This document shows positions 20,200-30,450 of a stretch of 64,000 nucleotides of DNA, piece by piece; position 1 is the stretch's first letter; every line of letters begins with the position of its first letter. Origin of the DNA: Diphasiastrum complanatum (lineage: Eukaryota; Streptophyta; Lycopodiopsida; Lycopodiales; Lycopodiaceae). Below the pieces are notes generated by a model, which saw only the letters and a list, made by a program, of their open reading frames with translations, was not told where the DNA came from and ran no database searches. Where the stretch lies: positions 24,821,391-24,885,390 of the forward strand of contig CM055107.1 of NCBI GenBank assembly GCA_029204225.1, in the 5' to 3' direction. Position numbers and translations under genes: made by a program.

Positions 20200-21594
20200 C
20201 TTTCTAGTATTGAGGGTCCTGGTGTATATTTTCTAAGATTTATCTCAGATTTAAGTCTCTACTCAGTACTCCCTTATTCAGATTTCAGAATAAGGACATG
20301 ATTCATTATCAGGACCTGGTGGCACTCGACAAGCATAGCTATAAAGCTAAGCTCGACAGAATGTTCACCAAGTTTCATAATGATTTCAAGTCTGTAAATA
20401 GTGCCCAATTCATAATAAAAAATGTAGATTTGTTAATTTTCAGTCTGCATTTGTTTTTTTTTCTTTTGCTAGATATTTCTGGCGATTCGGAAGCTGGCCC
20501 TTCCACTTATGAAATTGCTTCTTTCAGCGCTACAAAGTCTGAAAAGTGGAAGATTATAGATATAGAATTTTTTTTCATTGATACGAGCGTTAGTTTATAT
20601 GACTGTACAAATTTTGATCCTGCACGAAACAGGGCATCGTTTATTGGCCCTAGAACTTTCAACACCCTTTCCCCTTCTGATAAATATCTTATCACATTGC
20701 CTACTTATAATATAGATAATAATTTTTTTTTGATCAGATCTTTTTGATTTTACTGAAGCTGAGACTCTTTGCATTTTGAGCAAAGAGCTTGATGAATTTT
20801 CAGATATAATTGATTTTGATGTCGATGATCTTCTCCCTGGTGTTGACGATGTACATAATGATGAGCTTTACTCAGGGAAAGATTGCTTAAAAATGATTGT
20901 GGAGAAAATGCGCAATAAAAAAGATGATCCACCTTCTAAAGAGGAGTTTTTCAGAATTCAAAGTCATCTTAGTTTTTCCAAACCAACTATCTATTCACCA
21001 ACTATATTGACATCAAAAGGTGGACATAATATTGATGGAGAGACATCAATCAAGGAAGACAATGTTGAATGCGTTAGTTTTGTATCTTATTATGGACTAG
21101 TAGATTCATTATGTCAGATTATATACTGGAGCTTTTTTTGGATTTTTTCATTTCAGAAAATGATTTTTTCTGATGATTTTGCAATTCCTTGAGGAGGACA
21201 AAGATCTTCTGCAGGAGAATTTTCAAGAGATCATGCACTGGGGCATTATCTGAAGTTCTTCAAGACTAATGAGATAAGTGTTGCCCATTCAAAGTTTCAT
21301 CAACATGGTGAGACAATGATTATGGCAATCAAGGCAGTGTCTCATTTTCTTGGAGGACATAATTTTAATAAGGTGCATAAAATAATTTTTGTAAAGAAAA
21401 CTATTGCACTTAAAATTTTAGGATATGGGCCAGTGAATTCCATGCTCAGATCATCTCATTTTGCATTTTATGCTGCGTACATTGATCTGAGTAAGCATGA
21501 AAACTATGAGCTGTTGGATCCATACGAAAGAAGAAAATTGTTGCATGATTCTAAGTTGCAACTTTCATTAGAGAAAGTATCGGAAGTAGAGTAG
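20200..21594 (+). pseudogene. Unrecognised gene family U, copy 1 (intron-containing)
   Basis: Several open segments in one orientation. Exon-like 1 contains YQDLVALDKHSYKAKLDRMF and ends near FKS before GTAAATAG (about 20394). A second segment (SGDSEAGPSTYEIAS, about 20480-20740) follows a T-rich acceptor. A third reads CILSKELDEFSDIIDFDVDD, acidic (about 20765-20990), and the last contains DHALGHYLKFFKTNE and HFAFYAAYIDLSKHENYEL and stops at 21592-21594. Copy U-2 on the minus strand (26796-27562) preserves the first and third segments (LDKMYTKIFDQFKN; EFFDIIDFETEDLVSGIDYD), which argues for real coding origin. I do not recognise the family. Frame breaks between 21180 and 21300 suggest decay, though unrecognised introns could explain some. 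Boundaries are approximate. Confidence 0.55.
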
Positions 21595-21916
21595 ATACTG
21601 CTGAATTGTACTTTGTAAAAATTTTCATTTAATACACAAAATTTTATTGTGTGTCTATTGCCTATTAGCTTGTATAAATTTGCATGCTTTTTAAAATTTC
21701 TTATAATCTGTCGATTTTGTATTATGACGGATTTGGATTCTTCTATAAAACCATTTGAAAAGTTGTAGTATATAGTTGTTCCGCCCGATAGTAAAGCCTT
21801 GCCACATTGATGTGATCCATGGCTATGTTTAGGGGCTTATTTAGATCCAAAACTATTGGCAGCAGATCTCTATCCCAGAAACAATTTAAGGTATAAAGGA
21901 ATGATATTAGGCCGCA
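21595..21916. other. Spacer after U-1
   Basis: AT-rich, no gene or repeat recognised. Confidence 0.5.
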
Positions 21917-23568
21917 ATGATTCGCAAAGTACCTAACATGGCGGTCCGGATTTGTATGATGTCTCCGGTAGAAATAGTTGCAATTGGCTACAAAATCGGC
22001 CGCTGGTCATCGGTCTCAGCTTCTTTAGGTAGAATTGGCCAATATATTTTATTAGGAACCCTTTCTGGTGCAAATACTTCTTTGCGCCTTATGGAATAAT
22101 ATGTTGGATTGACCCGCATGTAAGTTGGTGTCGTTATATATCTCTCGAAAGCATGTGCATCTTCCAATATCATAACACATCACCACTGAGGTTACGGCTC
22201 CAATGCTAGCACTTTTTGCTTGTGAGATTTACATATCGTGAAATCTGAAAGAATGTACCTGCCTCGGTCCTCCCAGTTTGGATATGCTTTGTTAAACTCC
22301 CCGGATATTAACATCTGTCGGTTAGGATTCATCGGCATGTCGTACCTCTGTAGTTGTGGTAAGTGTGGATGGTGGAGGGTTAGGTATGGTTGTGAAAGTT
22401 TCACGGAGGAGGGTTGGGTATTTGCGGAGTAGATAAGCAGTGGATGGTGAATAAGGTTGAGTGTCGAGGTGGTAAGGTGGTTGTTCATGTGGTGGAGAGA
22501 GGGGTGTGTCATCGAGTGAGGGTAATGAGGCCTGATAGGTGGTGTCAGGTTGAGTGGCAGTGGGGTGAGGCTCTTCAACTGAGATGCCTCATTTGTGGTT
22601 CGTGGTAGTACCCCCTTATGTTCATTGAGGTTCCACCATTGCCAAGTGATACCCTGGATTATCCCGTTGTTGTACTGTGTAGCGCGAAGGTCTAGGATCA
22701 TCAGTTCCCGCATCCCGTTGTCTATGGTGTTTGGCATGTGTTTCTTCATGCTTTGTGTGTAATGTTGGTAGCTGTTGGCGTAATGTTTTTAGCTGTCCTT
22801 CTAGCTCTTCAATCTGTGTGTTGAGCATAGTTTGATTTGCTAGAATGGTTTGCTGCAATTGTTGTGCTTGCGTCTGGTTCGCCATCAGTACCTGAGTTAA
22901 CTTCTGATAGCAAGCGAGAGGTATTATGGTGCTCTCCGGGATTGGTGGTGCTTGGAACTGGTTGAAATCAATCCGTTGAATATTGCCCATCATAGCAGCC
23001 TATAAGTTCCTGTGGCTTCGTCGTTCACCTTTTAATTGTGTTTTTAGAGTTTTGATGAAATCATCCCTACGTTGTAAGCGAGCTTGAACATCCTTGTTAT
23101 TTTGGTGCGGCTCTTTGAGGTCAGCCATGAGTTTTCTTTTTCTATTTTTTAATTGAGCGACCTCTTGTTCTAATTATGTGGAATAAATCTGCCATTCTTG
23201 TACCTTGTTTGTCAGCTACACGTTTTTCTCTTACGAGAAGTTGCACCAATTCTGATACTCATTGATTGAAGAGTAGAGGTAATGCATGGCATCACTTTGA
23301 GCGTTGATGGCCCGTCGCACATTTTTTGGAAGGTACTGCCACTCCCCAATAGGAGGATACTGCTAAGAGGTAGGTGCGTAGGATGGTGGGGGATTTTGTT
23401 GTATGTTTTGATACAATGTGGTGTATTGTTCATGATGGACGGATTGAGCAGATGGAGGGTGTGATGTTTGAGTAATGGTGATAGTGGAGATGTGTCGGCA
23501 GTTGTGATCGTGCTTGTAATAACAGCCATACATTTGTCATATAATCCGAGGTTGTAAACGTCCACCAA
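21917..23568 (-). pseudogene. Degenerate coiled-coil, Gln-rich protein remnant (family unknown)
   Basis: Reading leftward, scattered frames make a consistent protein: EWQYLPKNVRRAINAQSDA (about 23350-23290), a charged coiled coil (KNRKRKLMADLKEPHQNNKD, about 23140-23080), then an open 123-codon frame 22993-22622. That frame has heptad-like, Gln-rich sequence (NQTQAQQLQQTILANQTML, EELEGQLKTLRQQL). Distal pieces include NWEDRGRYILSDFTI (about 22260) and a 61-codon frame at 22173-21988 (AFERYITTPTYMRVNPTYYS). Stops and frameshifts separate the pieces. It could be the gag or accessory protein of an element, or a dead host gene. I cannot decide. Confidence 0.45.
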
Positions 23569-23919
23569 TAATAATATTACAGCATGGTACCTGTGCCTGA
23601 AAGTAATGAATGGTCTATCAATAAAGAATAATGGCCACCGAATTCTGTACCTAGGGATACGATATGTTCACGAAAACTTACGAGGGCAATCATCTCTGAA
23701 GCTCCGCTCTACATAAGCACAAACATGACAATAAAAAAAACTTTATGTTTGAATTTTACGCCTGAATATCGGTTCAGCACGTGCACAGATCATTCAAATA
23801 TCCTTTAGTCATGGCGGGTCATGTGGCGTGCCCCTTGGCCTAGGAGACAGGGGTGGAGGATGAGGTGGTGGTGGATTTCTGTGGTGGCCTCCTTGCATTG
23901 GGACACCTTTGTGTTGTTT
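23569..23919. other. Spacer before fold-back
   Basis: No gene recognised. Some G+T-rich sequence at 23820-23900, without a repeat unit. Confidence 0.45.
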
Positions 23920-24665
23920 GCTTCGTGTGGCCATTCGCGGACCAATCAACACGCGCATAGAAAGTCAGCAGCTGCAGAATGTAGGTCGGACGAGCCGAAC
24001 CGATATCAAACAGAAAAGTAAAAAACTAGGCAATATCAGATGGGCGCTAAGGAGTTCGGAACAAGAATATTATGATTGGGTCGGCACTCTGAGCGAATAT
24101 TGAAAAATGACAACTTTTAAAAGACAGCTCGGATTGAGACGATTACAACGCCATTAGAAAGCCCTCGACAAGAGCTTTTCAACGGCACCCGAACTATGGT
24201 TAAAGTGATATTCTCAGTCAAAGTTTTGGGCAATCAACAATCAATGGTCAACCTAATATCAGATAGACGCGCTGATCCAATATAACTGGTCAACCGCGCA
24301 CCGATCCGATATTTGGTTGACCGTTGATTGTTGACCACCCAAAACTTTGACTGAGAATATCTCTTTAACCGTAGCTCGGAACTAGGTCATCTTGGGTGTC
24401 ATTGAAAAGCTCTCGTTGAGGGCTTTCTAATGCCATTGTAATCGTCTCAATCTGAGCTGTTTTTCAAAAGTTGTTGTTTGTCAATATTAGTTCAGCGTGC
24501 CCGACCCAATCGTGATATTCCCGTTCCGAACTCCTGCGCGCCCATCCAATATTGCCTAGTTTCCGACTTTTTTGTTTGATATCGGTTTGACGCGCCCGAC
24601 CTACTATCTGCAGCTGCTGACTTTCTATGCACGCGTTGATCCGATACTAGGTTTGCGAATGGCCT
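23920..24665. mobile_element. Large imperfect fold-back element (~745 bp)
   Basis: Left arm about 23920-24278 pairs with right arm about 24303-24665. Matching ends are GGCCATTCGC on the left and GCGAATGGCC on the right. Inside, GTCAGCAGCTGCAG pairs with CTGCAGCTGCTGAC, and TCAAAGTTTTGGG with CCCAAAACTTTGA near the centre. The arms diverge by many substitutions, so it is older than the 18159-18665 hairpin. No protein is encoded. A MITE or fold-back transposon is likely. No clear target duplication was found. Confidence 0.8.
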
Positions 24666-25384
24666 CTGGTACTAAATGCAATATTCAAATTTTCAGAGGG
24701 AATATTCTAGATTCTCCCTTTGGCATGGAGGCAATCGCTCTACAATGATTTCAAAGTGTATGATCGTCCAAAAAACAAAGATTAGCATGGGAATAGTATG
24801 AAGACTTAGATTCGATCCAAAAATTTAACACAACGAACAATGGCCTATACTCACCAACGCATTGATCCGCTATCGACTGCTGACTTTCATACTCGGGTTA
24901 TCGGTTCGGAGTGCGCCTCCTATACTGCCTCACTGTTGATCTGTACACATGCGCGTTGATTCGATACTAGGACATCACATGGCTCGCACCAAACAAACTG
25001 CTCATCTTCATCCTGGCCTGCATCAATGGTTCTTCTTGGTCTCCGATTGCGTGTCGCCATTAGTCCAAAATATCTCTATAGAAGTTGAGTATGAATGAGA
25101 ACAAAGAGAATGAGAGGTATACCTAAGAATGACAAGAAGTACCTAAACTACAAGATTTAGTTAACTACAGTTTATAACTATTTACGTCAAATCAACCTCA
25201 AGTATACAAATACGGGCAGCAAAAGAGCATTCGGGCAGTAATTGTGGTCCAATCACAATCATTTGTATTGCCCGGCGGGATTTTTGAAAATCACCAAAAT
25301 TTGGCCGGGAAAGGCAAAAGCAATTTCCATCCGTCAACCACAGTTACAGTTTGTCAAAGATGGACACCATTGATTGGGCCACTT
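24666..25384. other. Spacer with motifs resembling the fold-back
   Basis: Short stretches such as GCGTTGATCCGATAC recur near 24865 and 24955 and resemble the fold-back arms, so this may be flanking debris of a related copy. No gene recognised. Confidence 0.4.
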
Positions 25385-25548
25385 AAGCGTTGAAAGAGTG
25401 CGAAGTAGAAAAAAGCATCTTGACAAAGGGCCCATTTTGAGTTCTAATATCCCCTAATGTATGTACTTTGGTTTGACAGAGAAGGACTCTATCTCCTTCT
25501 TTAAATTCCTTCAACTTAATATGGCGATCGTGCCAATCTTGTTGACGT
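25385..25548 (-). pseudogene. Ty3/gypsy integrase C-terminal fragment
   Basis: The minus strand reads RQQDWHDRHIKLKEFKEGDR and then VLLCQTKVHTLGDIRTQNGP, matching the integrase C-terminal domain of plant gypsy elements (F-x-GD-x-VLL motif). It is cut exactly at 25549 where TX-1 begins, so TX-1 probably inserted into or was joined to this remnant. Confidence 0.7.
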
Positions 25549-26818
25549 CATTAGAGGAGTTCTCAATATCAAAAAGACCCTTTAAGAAATGCCATGTAGC
25601 ATGAAGAAAAATATCAAAATAAAACAAACAATATTGCTTATTTGCTTGCCCCCACCACTCCCGAGGCCACCCCAACTCCCAATGATCTAACCATAGTGTC
25701 TACAGTCACAATTAAAAATTCTAAGTTGTTCATAGTCTAACTTGTCAAAATTTGGAAATATGACCGCCATCCACAAATTCAGATCAGGGAAAAAAACATC
25801 CCTCCACTAGAATGAAAATTTGAGCGCCATCTCCAGATCAGACTGAAAATATGAGCACCATCTCCACATCGGACTTAGATTATGAGATCATGAGCACATC
25901 GGACTGAAAATATGAGGGACAAAGTATATAATATATATAAAGATAAGTACTTTGTTTTGTTTTGTCTTGCTTTATCTGAGGACGACATTGTATCATCTAC
26001 ATTTGGATATTCCTAATGATTTCCCATACAAAGATGAGGAGGCAAAGGAGTTCCAATATCTGCTGCTGATTGTTCCCGTTATAGAGCAGAAGGAAAAACG
26101 AACTTGGATCTATGGACTAACGGATCATTGTATCCTCAAGATCCTAGCACATTGACTCATCCCACATTCTCTTCAATAACTAATCTAGTAATATGGATAT
26201 CCAATGGGCATAATGGATTATTAGGATATTGTGAGAGATTGCAAAACTATGGAAATCAGTTTTTAATGAAAAAAATTTACTTTTTAGAATGTGAGTTGAT
26301 ACGCATATCCTCTTTTTATCAAAAAAGAGATTGTCATGTCTAAAAGACTTTAGAGGAAAATGAACAACTTCAAAGAAATAATGAATCATTACAGAAGAAC
26401 AATGAATCATTATAGAAGAATAATGAATCATTACAGAAGAATATTGATTCATTACAAAAGATAGCCTTCGATATCAAATAAGAACTAGATCGAATGCAAG
26501 CAATCTTACAATCTATTCGTATGGAAAACTTGCAATTACTGAAGGATGTGGAAGAGGCTAAGAAGGAGGCTAGGACTAAGAAGCAAAAGCAAGAAAGTCG
26601 CAAGGATATTTAGACCCTTTCAAAAGGAGGTTAATGGAATAGAAGAATTCGAGCATTCAAGAAAGCATACTCTGATTTTTTTGTAACTTGATTAGTGACA
26701 TATGGTTTTATTTTTGCTACTATGTTGTTCTCCTAACTATCTAGTTTTTTTTTGCAGATCTGCATTAGTATCTCATCAGAATATAAAGGACTGCATCAAT
26801 TGGAATGTCGTTGGGCAC
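25549..26818 (+). mobile_element. TX-1: copy 1 of an unrecognised transposase-like element (5' part)
   Basis: Starts at ATTAGAGGAGTTCTC, as TX-2 (30451) does, and TX-3 starts with a similar ATTAGAG (35644). The 5' 400 bp contain GCGCCATCT-type motifs (25763, 25823, 25854). Coding begins near 25980 (TLYHLHLDIPNDF), continues through DLWTNGSLYPQD and LGYCERLQNYGN, then a coiled coil (LEENEQLQRNNESLQ). The coiled coil is extended by repeats of NNESLQK and broken by stops. The first intron acceptor (TTTTTTTGCAG, ending 26757) is intact, but the donor equivalent to TX-2's GTAAGC is mutated. The copy is truncated at about 26818 against U-2. Pseudogene. Confidence 0.65.
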
Positions 26819-27562
26819 TAACGTTTGCCATAGCCCACGACAAACATTCCTCACCAGTCAGAACTCCCTTCTCACCATCATAGTCAATGCCCGACACCAA
26901 GTCTTCGGTTTCAAAATCAATAATGTCAAAGAACTCAGTAATGGTGTTTGACAATAAACAAAGCACCTCATCCTCACGATAATAAAAAAAAACACATAAA
27001 TTTACAGTTGTGATATAGACATCTTCATTTATATAATATTTTGGCAAAATAAAAAAGCATTTAGAATAGAGACTGAATATTTGAATGTAGATACTAATAT
27101 GTTGAGGGATGCTTTCATTGGCTCTAAAGCCAGTACTGAGGTCAATCAATAAATGACTGATATCCTTGATGGAATGTTTAGTGGTGGAGGATGAAGGGAT
27201 CTCAGTTTTAGGAATCAAAGTATCTGACTCTACTGGGATTTGTACCAAAAGGAAAAACACAAATTCGGTCTGATACTCTAGAAAACAACATTTTTGATTA
27301 TAAACATTACATTAACTAGAATTCTTAAATTGATCAAAAATTTTAGTGTACATCTTGTCTAGTTGCTGCTTATAATGAAGAAAAGTATGTACAAGATCAG
27401 TGAAATGCATAAACGACAAATTAGATGCAGAGATTGGAGACTGAACACATTTAGAAAAGGCAGGAAGAGGGACTTGAAGTACTCTATGCGCTCGATTATA
27501 CTGAACTCAGAGAGAAAACTAGACAACAAACGCTCACGCCTAGGATGAGAGGAGGAAGCCAT
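26796..27562 (-). pseudogene. Unrecognised gene family U, copy 2
   Basis: Minus strand from ATG at 27562 (ASSSHPRRERLLSSFLSEF). After an apparent frameshift the frame continues FTDLVHTFLHYKQQLDKMYT and KIFDQFKNSS before an intron-like break (about 27330). An open 154-codon frame (27260-26796) holds PVESDTLIPKTEIPSSS and EFFDIIDFETEDLVSGIDYD. These segments align with U-1 (20200-21594) in the same order. The region 5' of the ATG carries the palindromes also found before the H3-like gene. The 3' end abuts truncated TX-1. Function unknown. The acidic, Ser-rich composition gives no family. Confidence 0.55.
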
Positions 27563-27579
27563 TGAATAATATCGGATCT

Positions 27580-28245
27580 GTGCGAGAGGGGAGTAACCGA
27601 AGATGAAGGGAGGACACTACGCATGCACAAAAGCGATATGTACGAACAACGTATCGCTCTTGTGCGCATAAAGAAACAACATACACTAAGGGAACAAACA
27701 AGGTGCGCACAAAAGCGATATGTACGAACGACGTATCGCTTGTGCGCGTAAAGAAACAAGATACAGTAAGGGAACAAACAAGGCGCGCACAAAAGCGATA
27801 TGTGACGAAAATAGATACAAAATATGCACGCAAAGACCTGATATGAGCAAAACTCAAGAAAGTTAAAAAAATATGATTTTGGGGATCGTGTCCTTTATAG
27901 TCATCTCACATGTGTCAATGGTCAACTGCCCGCGTGTTGTACGATGATTCGTTGAAAATCGTCCGCACGTGCGCAGCCGTACAAGATGCATGTGTCACAT
28001 TTTGATTCATTGTCGCTTGACATGTGTCATAGGATGATTTGATACAAATATTCCACACGAGTGAATCCTTACGAGGCATGTGTCACATTCTAATTTGTTG
28101 CATATCTACACGTGTCACAAGATGATTCGAAGAAATATACCACATGTGTGAAGCCATGTGTCACATTCTGATTAGATATATTGTGACTTTTCAGACATGT
28201 GCGGACGGCACGTGTGACCACACACGTGCTCTTTTGTTCATCTTG
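27580..28245. repeat. Palindrome array and ACATGTG-rich repeats upstream of U-2
   Basis: 27600-27800 holds three copies of a near palindrome built from GCGCACAAAAGCGATATGTAC and its approximate complement (ACGTATCGCTCTTGTGCGC), spaced about 85-95 bp apart. 27900-28240 has degenerate ~85-bp units with CATGTGTCACATTNTGATT and ACACGTGT-type words. Related palindromes stand before the H3-like gene at 7670-7772. CACGTG-like words are typical bZIP/bHLH cores, but no function is shown. Confidence 0.65.
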
Positions 28246-28808
28246 ATTGCCTTGGTTAAGTAGTAATGATCGAGAATGTCATGTTCAACAACTTCATGGT
28301 AGTAGTCATGGCCATTGTTGAATAAATGAGCTGTTGACCCAGGAATTGTCTTCATCAGGGAGGTTGTTCCAGTGGATTAGATATTCTTTGATTATCTTGC
28401 CATTTCACAGTACCTTGTCCTGATATCCAACAATTTTGGCTGGTTCCAGAACCATATTACCTTCATTATTGAGAGGTGGTGGAATAGCAGTTGCAGTTGA
28501 ATGTTCTCCCAAATTCTTCTTCAAAAGAGAGACATGAGACACTCGATGTATACGGGTTTTTGATGGTAGATCCAATTCATAATTTAACTACTCAATCTTC
28601 TTCACAATCTTGACACGTTCATTAAATCTTGGAGCCAATCGACCTACCTTTTATGATGATCTGAAACAAAGTGTCACAAATAACAATCCAACCACTGGTT
28701 GACCCTTTCTGTAGACGTCCATCAGGTTTTGGATGAAATGATGTACTTAAGCACAATTTAGTGCCCAACTTGTCCATAAAGACGTTTTAGAAAGTGGAAA
28801 TAAATCTA
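28246..28808 (-). pseudogene. Ty3/gypsy integrase-chromodomain fragment, antisense copy of Gyp-1a type
   Basis: Complement of the 2700-3115 segment plus the integrase core end. On the minus strand it reads MDKLGTKLCLS, then a C-terminal domain (FHVSLLKKNLG-like) and AKIVGYQDKVL, then the chromodomain-like tail with LIHWNNLPDEDNSWV. It ends at 28246 just before the position where Gyp-1 would continue to its polypurine tract. The U-2 upstream repeats follow instead. Confidence 0.8.
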
Positions 28809-28820
28809 CCGTCTCTATTG

Positions 28821-30450
28821 TGAGAGATTTCAACTAATTTGATCATTATTGAGTCAAATGCTACATTTATTTATTTGGCAATTGAGGCCAATCTCATATT
28901 AGACTTAGACATTTATTTTTATAGTCATATTAGTCTAAATGCATTTGAAATTACTCGTTTTAGAGTTGGAGGAAAGCTAGAAAGTCGAGTTACTAGTAGA
29001 TTCAAATTTGAATAAGGTTCATGGAACCTAGACACCCTATGTTGGGGATTTATCATTTTGGAGGGAAACCAAACTTTTGAATATTCATGGATCTACTATA
29101 TATAGCTATACACACATGAGAGAAGGCAGATCTTCTATACCTCTTGCCTCATGCATGCTTATACATGGTTCTCTTGGGTTCTACTATCCATTGGTGCACT
29201 CTACTTGTGATATCTTGCAATTTTATGTGTAGAATGATTTGTTATTGTTATTTTTGGATCCACATGTGTGAAATACAATAGGGTACTGTTGATGTATGGA
29301 CAATAGCTTCTATTTATGTTTTGATTAATGTCTGATCAAGTTCTATTAGAGTTAGCATTCTATTTTGTGCGTAGATGCTGATTTTTCTACATTGGCAAGA
29401 TTGGTGAACTACTTGTTTTTGTAACAAAAGATCTTTAGATGATTTGGATCTGAATTGGTCCCAAGTCTTTCACATGGTATCAAATCTTGTATTTCAGGTT
29501 ATGAAGGAGACATTCACATCCATCAATGATTTGGAGAAGATATCAATGCTAGAGCATGCTAGATAGGATTCTACACCAAAATTGAGTTTCTTGCATATGT
29601 AGATTGGATCTTTTGTAGATCTAAACTCTATTTAGGGTTATAGTCTTGATAAATTCCAATTCTTGAACTCACATACTGGATTTGGACAATTTTTGGATTA
29701 TTAGGAAAGCCTAAGTGGTGGCTATAAGATTGCATATCAAGATTTGAGCATTTGCATATAGATTTTGAAATAATCAAATTTTTGTGATTTTGTCAAAACC
29801 TAATTTTGATTGGATCTCTAGATAGTGAGGTTACTAGACTTCATTTGAGTGTATTTCAATCTTAGGAAGTGGCGAGAGTCATTAGATTGAGGATAGATCA
29901 TGTGTTGATCAAGATTTTATGATTCTTATTGGAGGTTCATAATGTCACTCATTCATGGTCAAGTCATCGAGTGATGATGGCATCTTGTGGCAAGATGGAG
30001 ATGGAGACTCATTCGTGGAGTGTTATGGTGGATACATGGCAAGAAAGGGCAAAGGAGGAGGAGACATGCAAGCAAATGTTGGTCACTCACATCTATTGTT
30101 TTTTTGCTAGATTTTTCAGAGAGCTCGCATGGAGGAATCATCTCATTTACATTCTATGTGATTCTTCATGGCTCATTGAAGTGGTATTGCAACACTTTGT
30201 GAGGGAGCAAGTCATGCTAAAGGAGGTGGAGCTTCAACATGTTTCTTCAAGGGAAAGTGTAGCTGATATCTTCACCCAAGCATTGGGAAAGGAAATTTTT
30301 ATGAAGCATAGGACATCACTTGGAGTGTTATCAAAGTCTATACTAAAACTAGTTGAAGAGAGAGTGTGAGAGATTTCAACTAGTTTGATCGATATTGAGT
30401 CAAATACTACATTTGTTTATTTGGCAATTGAGGCCAATTCTCTATTAGAC
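28821..30450 (+). mobile_element. Cop-E: heavily deleted Ty1/copia element
   Basis: 5' LTR 28821-29474 (654 bp, TGAGAGATTT...TTTCACA), followed at 29475 by a degenerate primer site TGGTATCAAATC. The second LTR starts at 30367 (TGAGAGATTTCAAC) but is cut after 84 bp by TX-2 at 30451. Only about 0.9 kb of interior remains, with the tail of copia RNase H. The purine-rich AGTTGAAGAGAGAG before 30367 is the likely polypurine tract. Confidence 0.8.
30100..30369 (+). pseudogene. Ty1/copia RNase H C-terminal remnant (Cop-E)
   Basis: Reads HFVREQVMLKEVELQHVSSR and ESVADIFTQALGKEIF, then the RTSLGV ending. This is the conserved copia RNase H tail (HFVRE...VADIFTKALP...LGV). The open frame extends upstream to 29929 without recognisable homology. 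Everything N-terminal of this (gag to RT) is deleted. Confidence 0.85.

Noticed and set aside
20298-21594. Kleisin/cohesin subunit identity for the U gene
   Set aside because: The acidic DIIDF segment is not specific, and the conserved N-terminal and C-terminal kleisin motifs were not found.
27496-27857. Cys- and Phe-rich minus-strand frames upstream of U-2
   Set aside because: Repetitive translation of the palindrome array; the reading frame depends on repeats, not on coding constraint.
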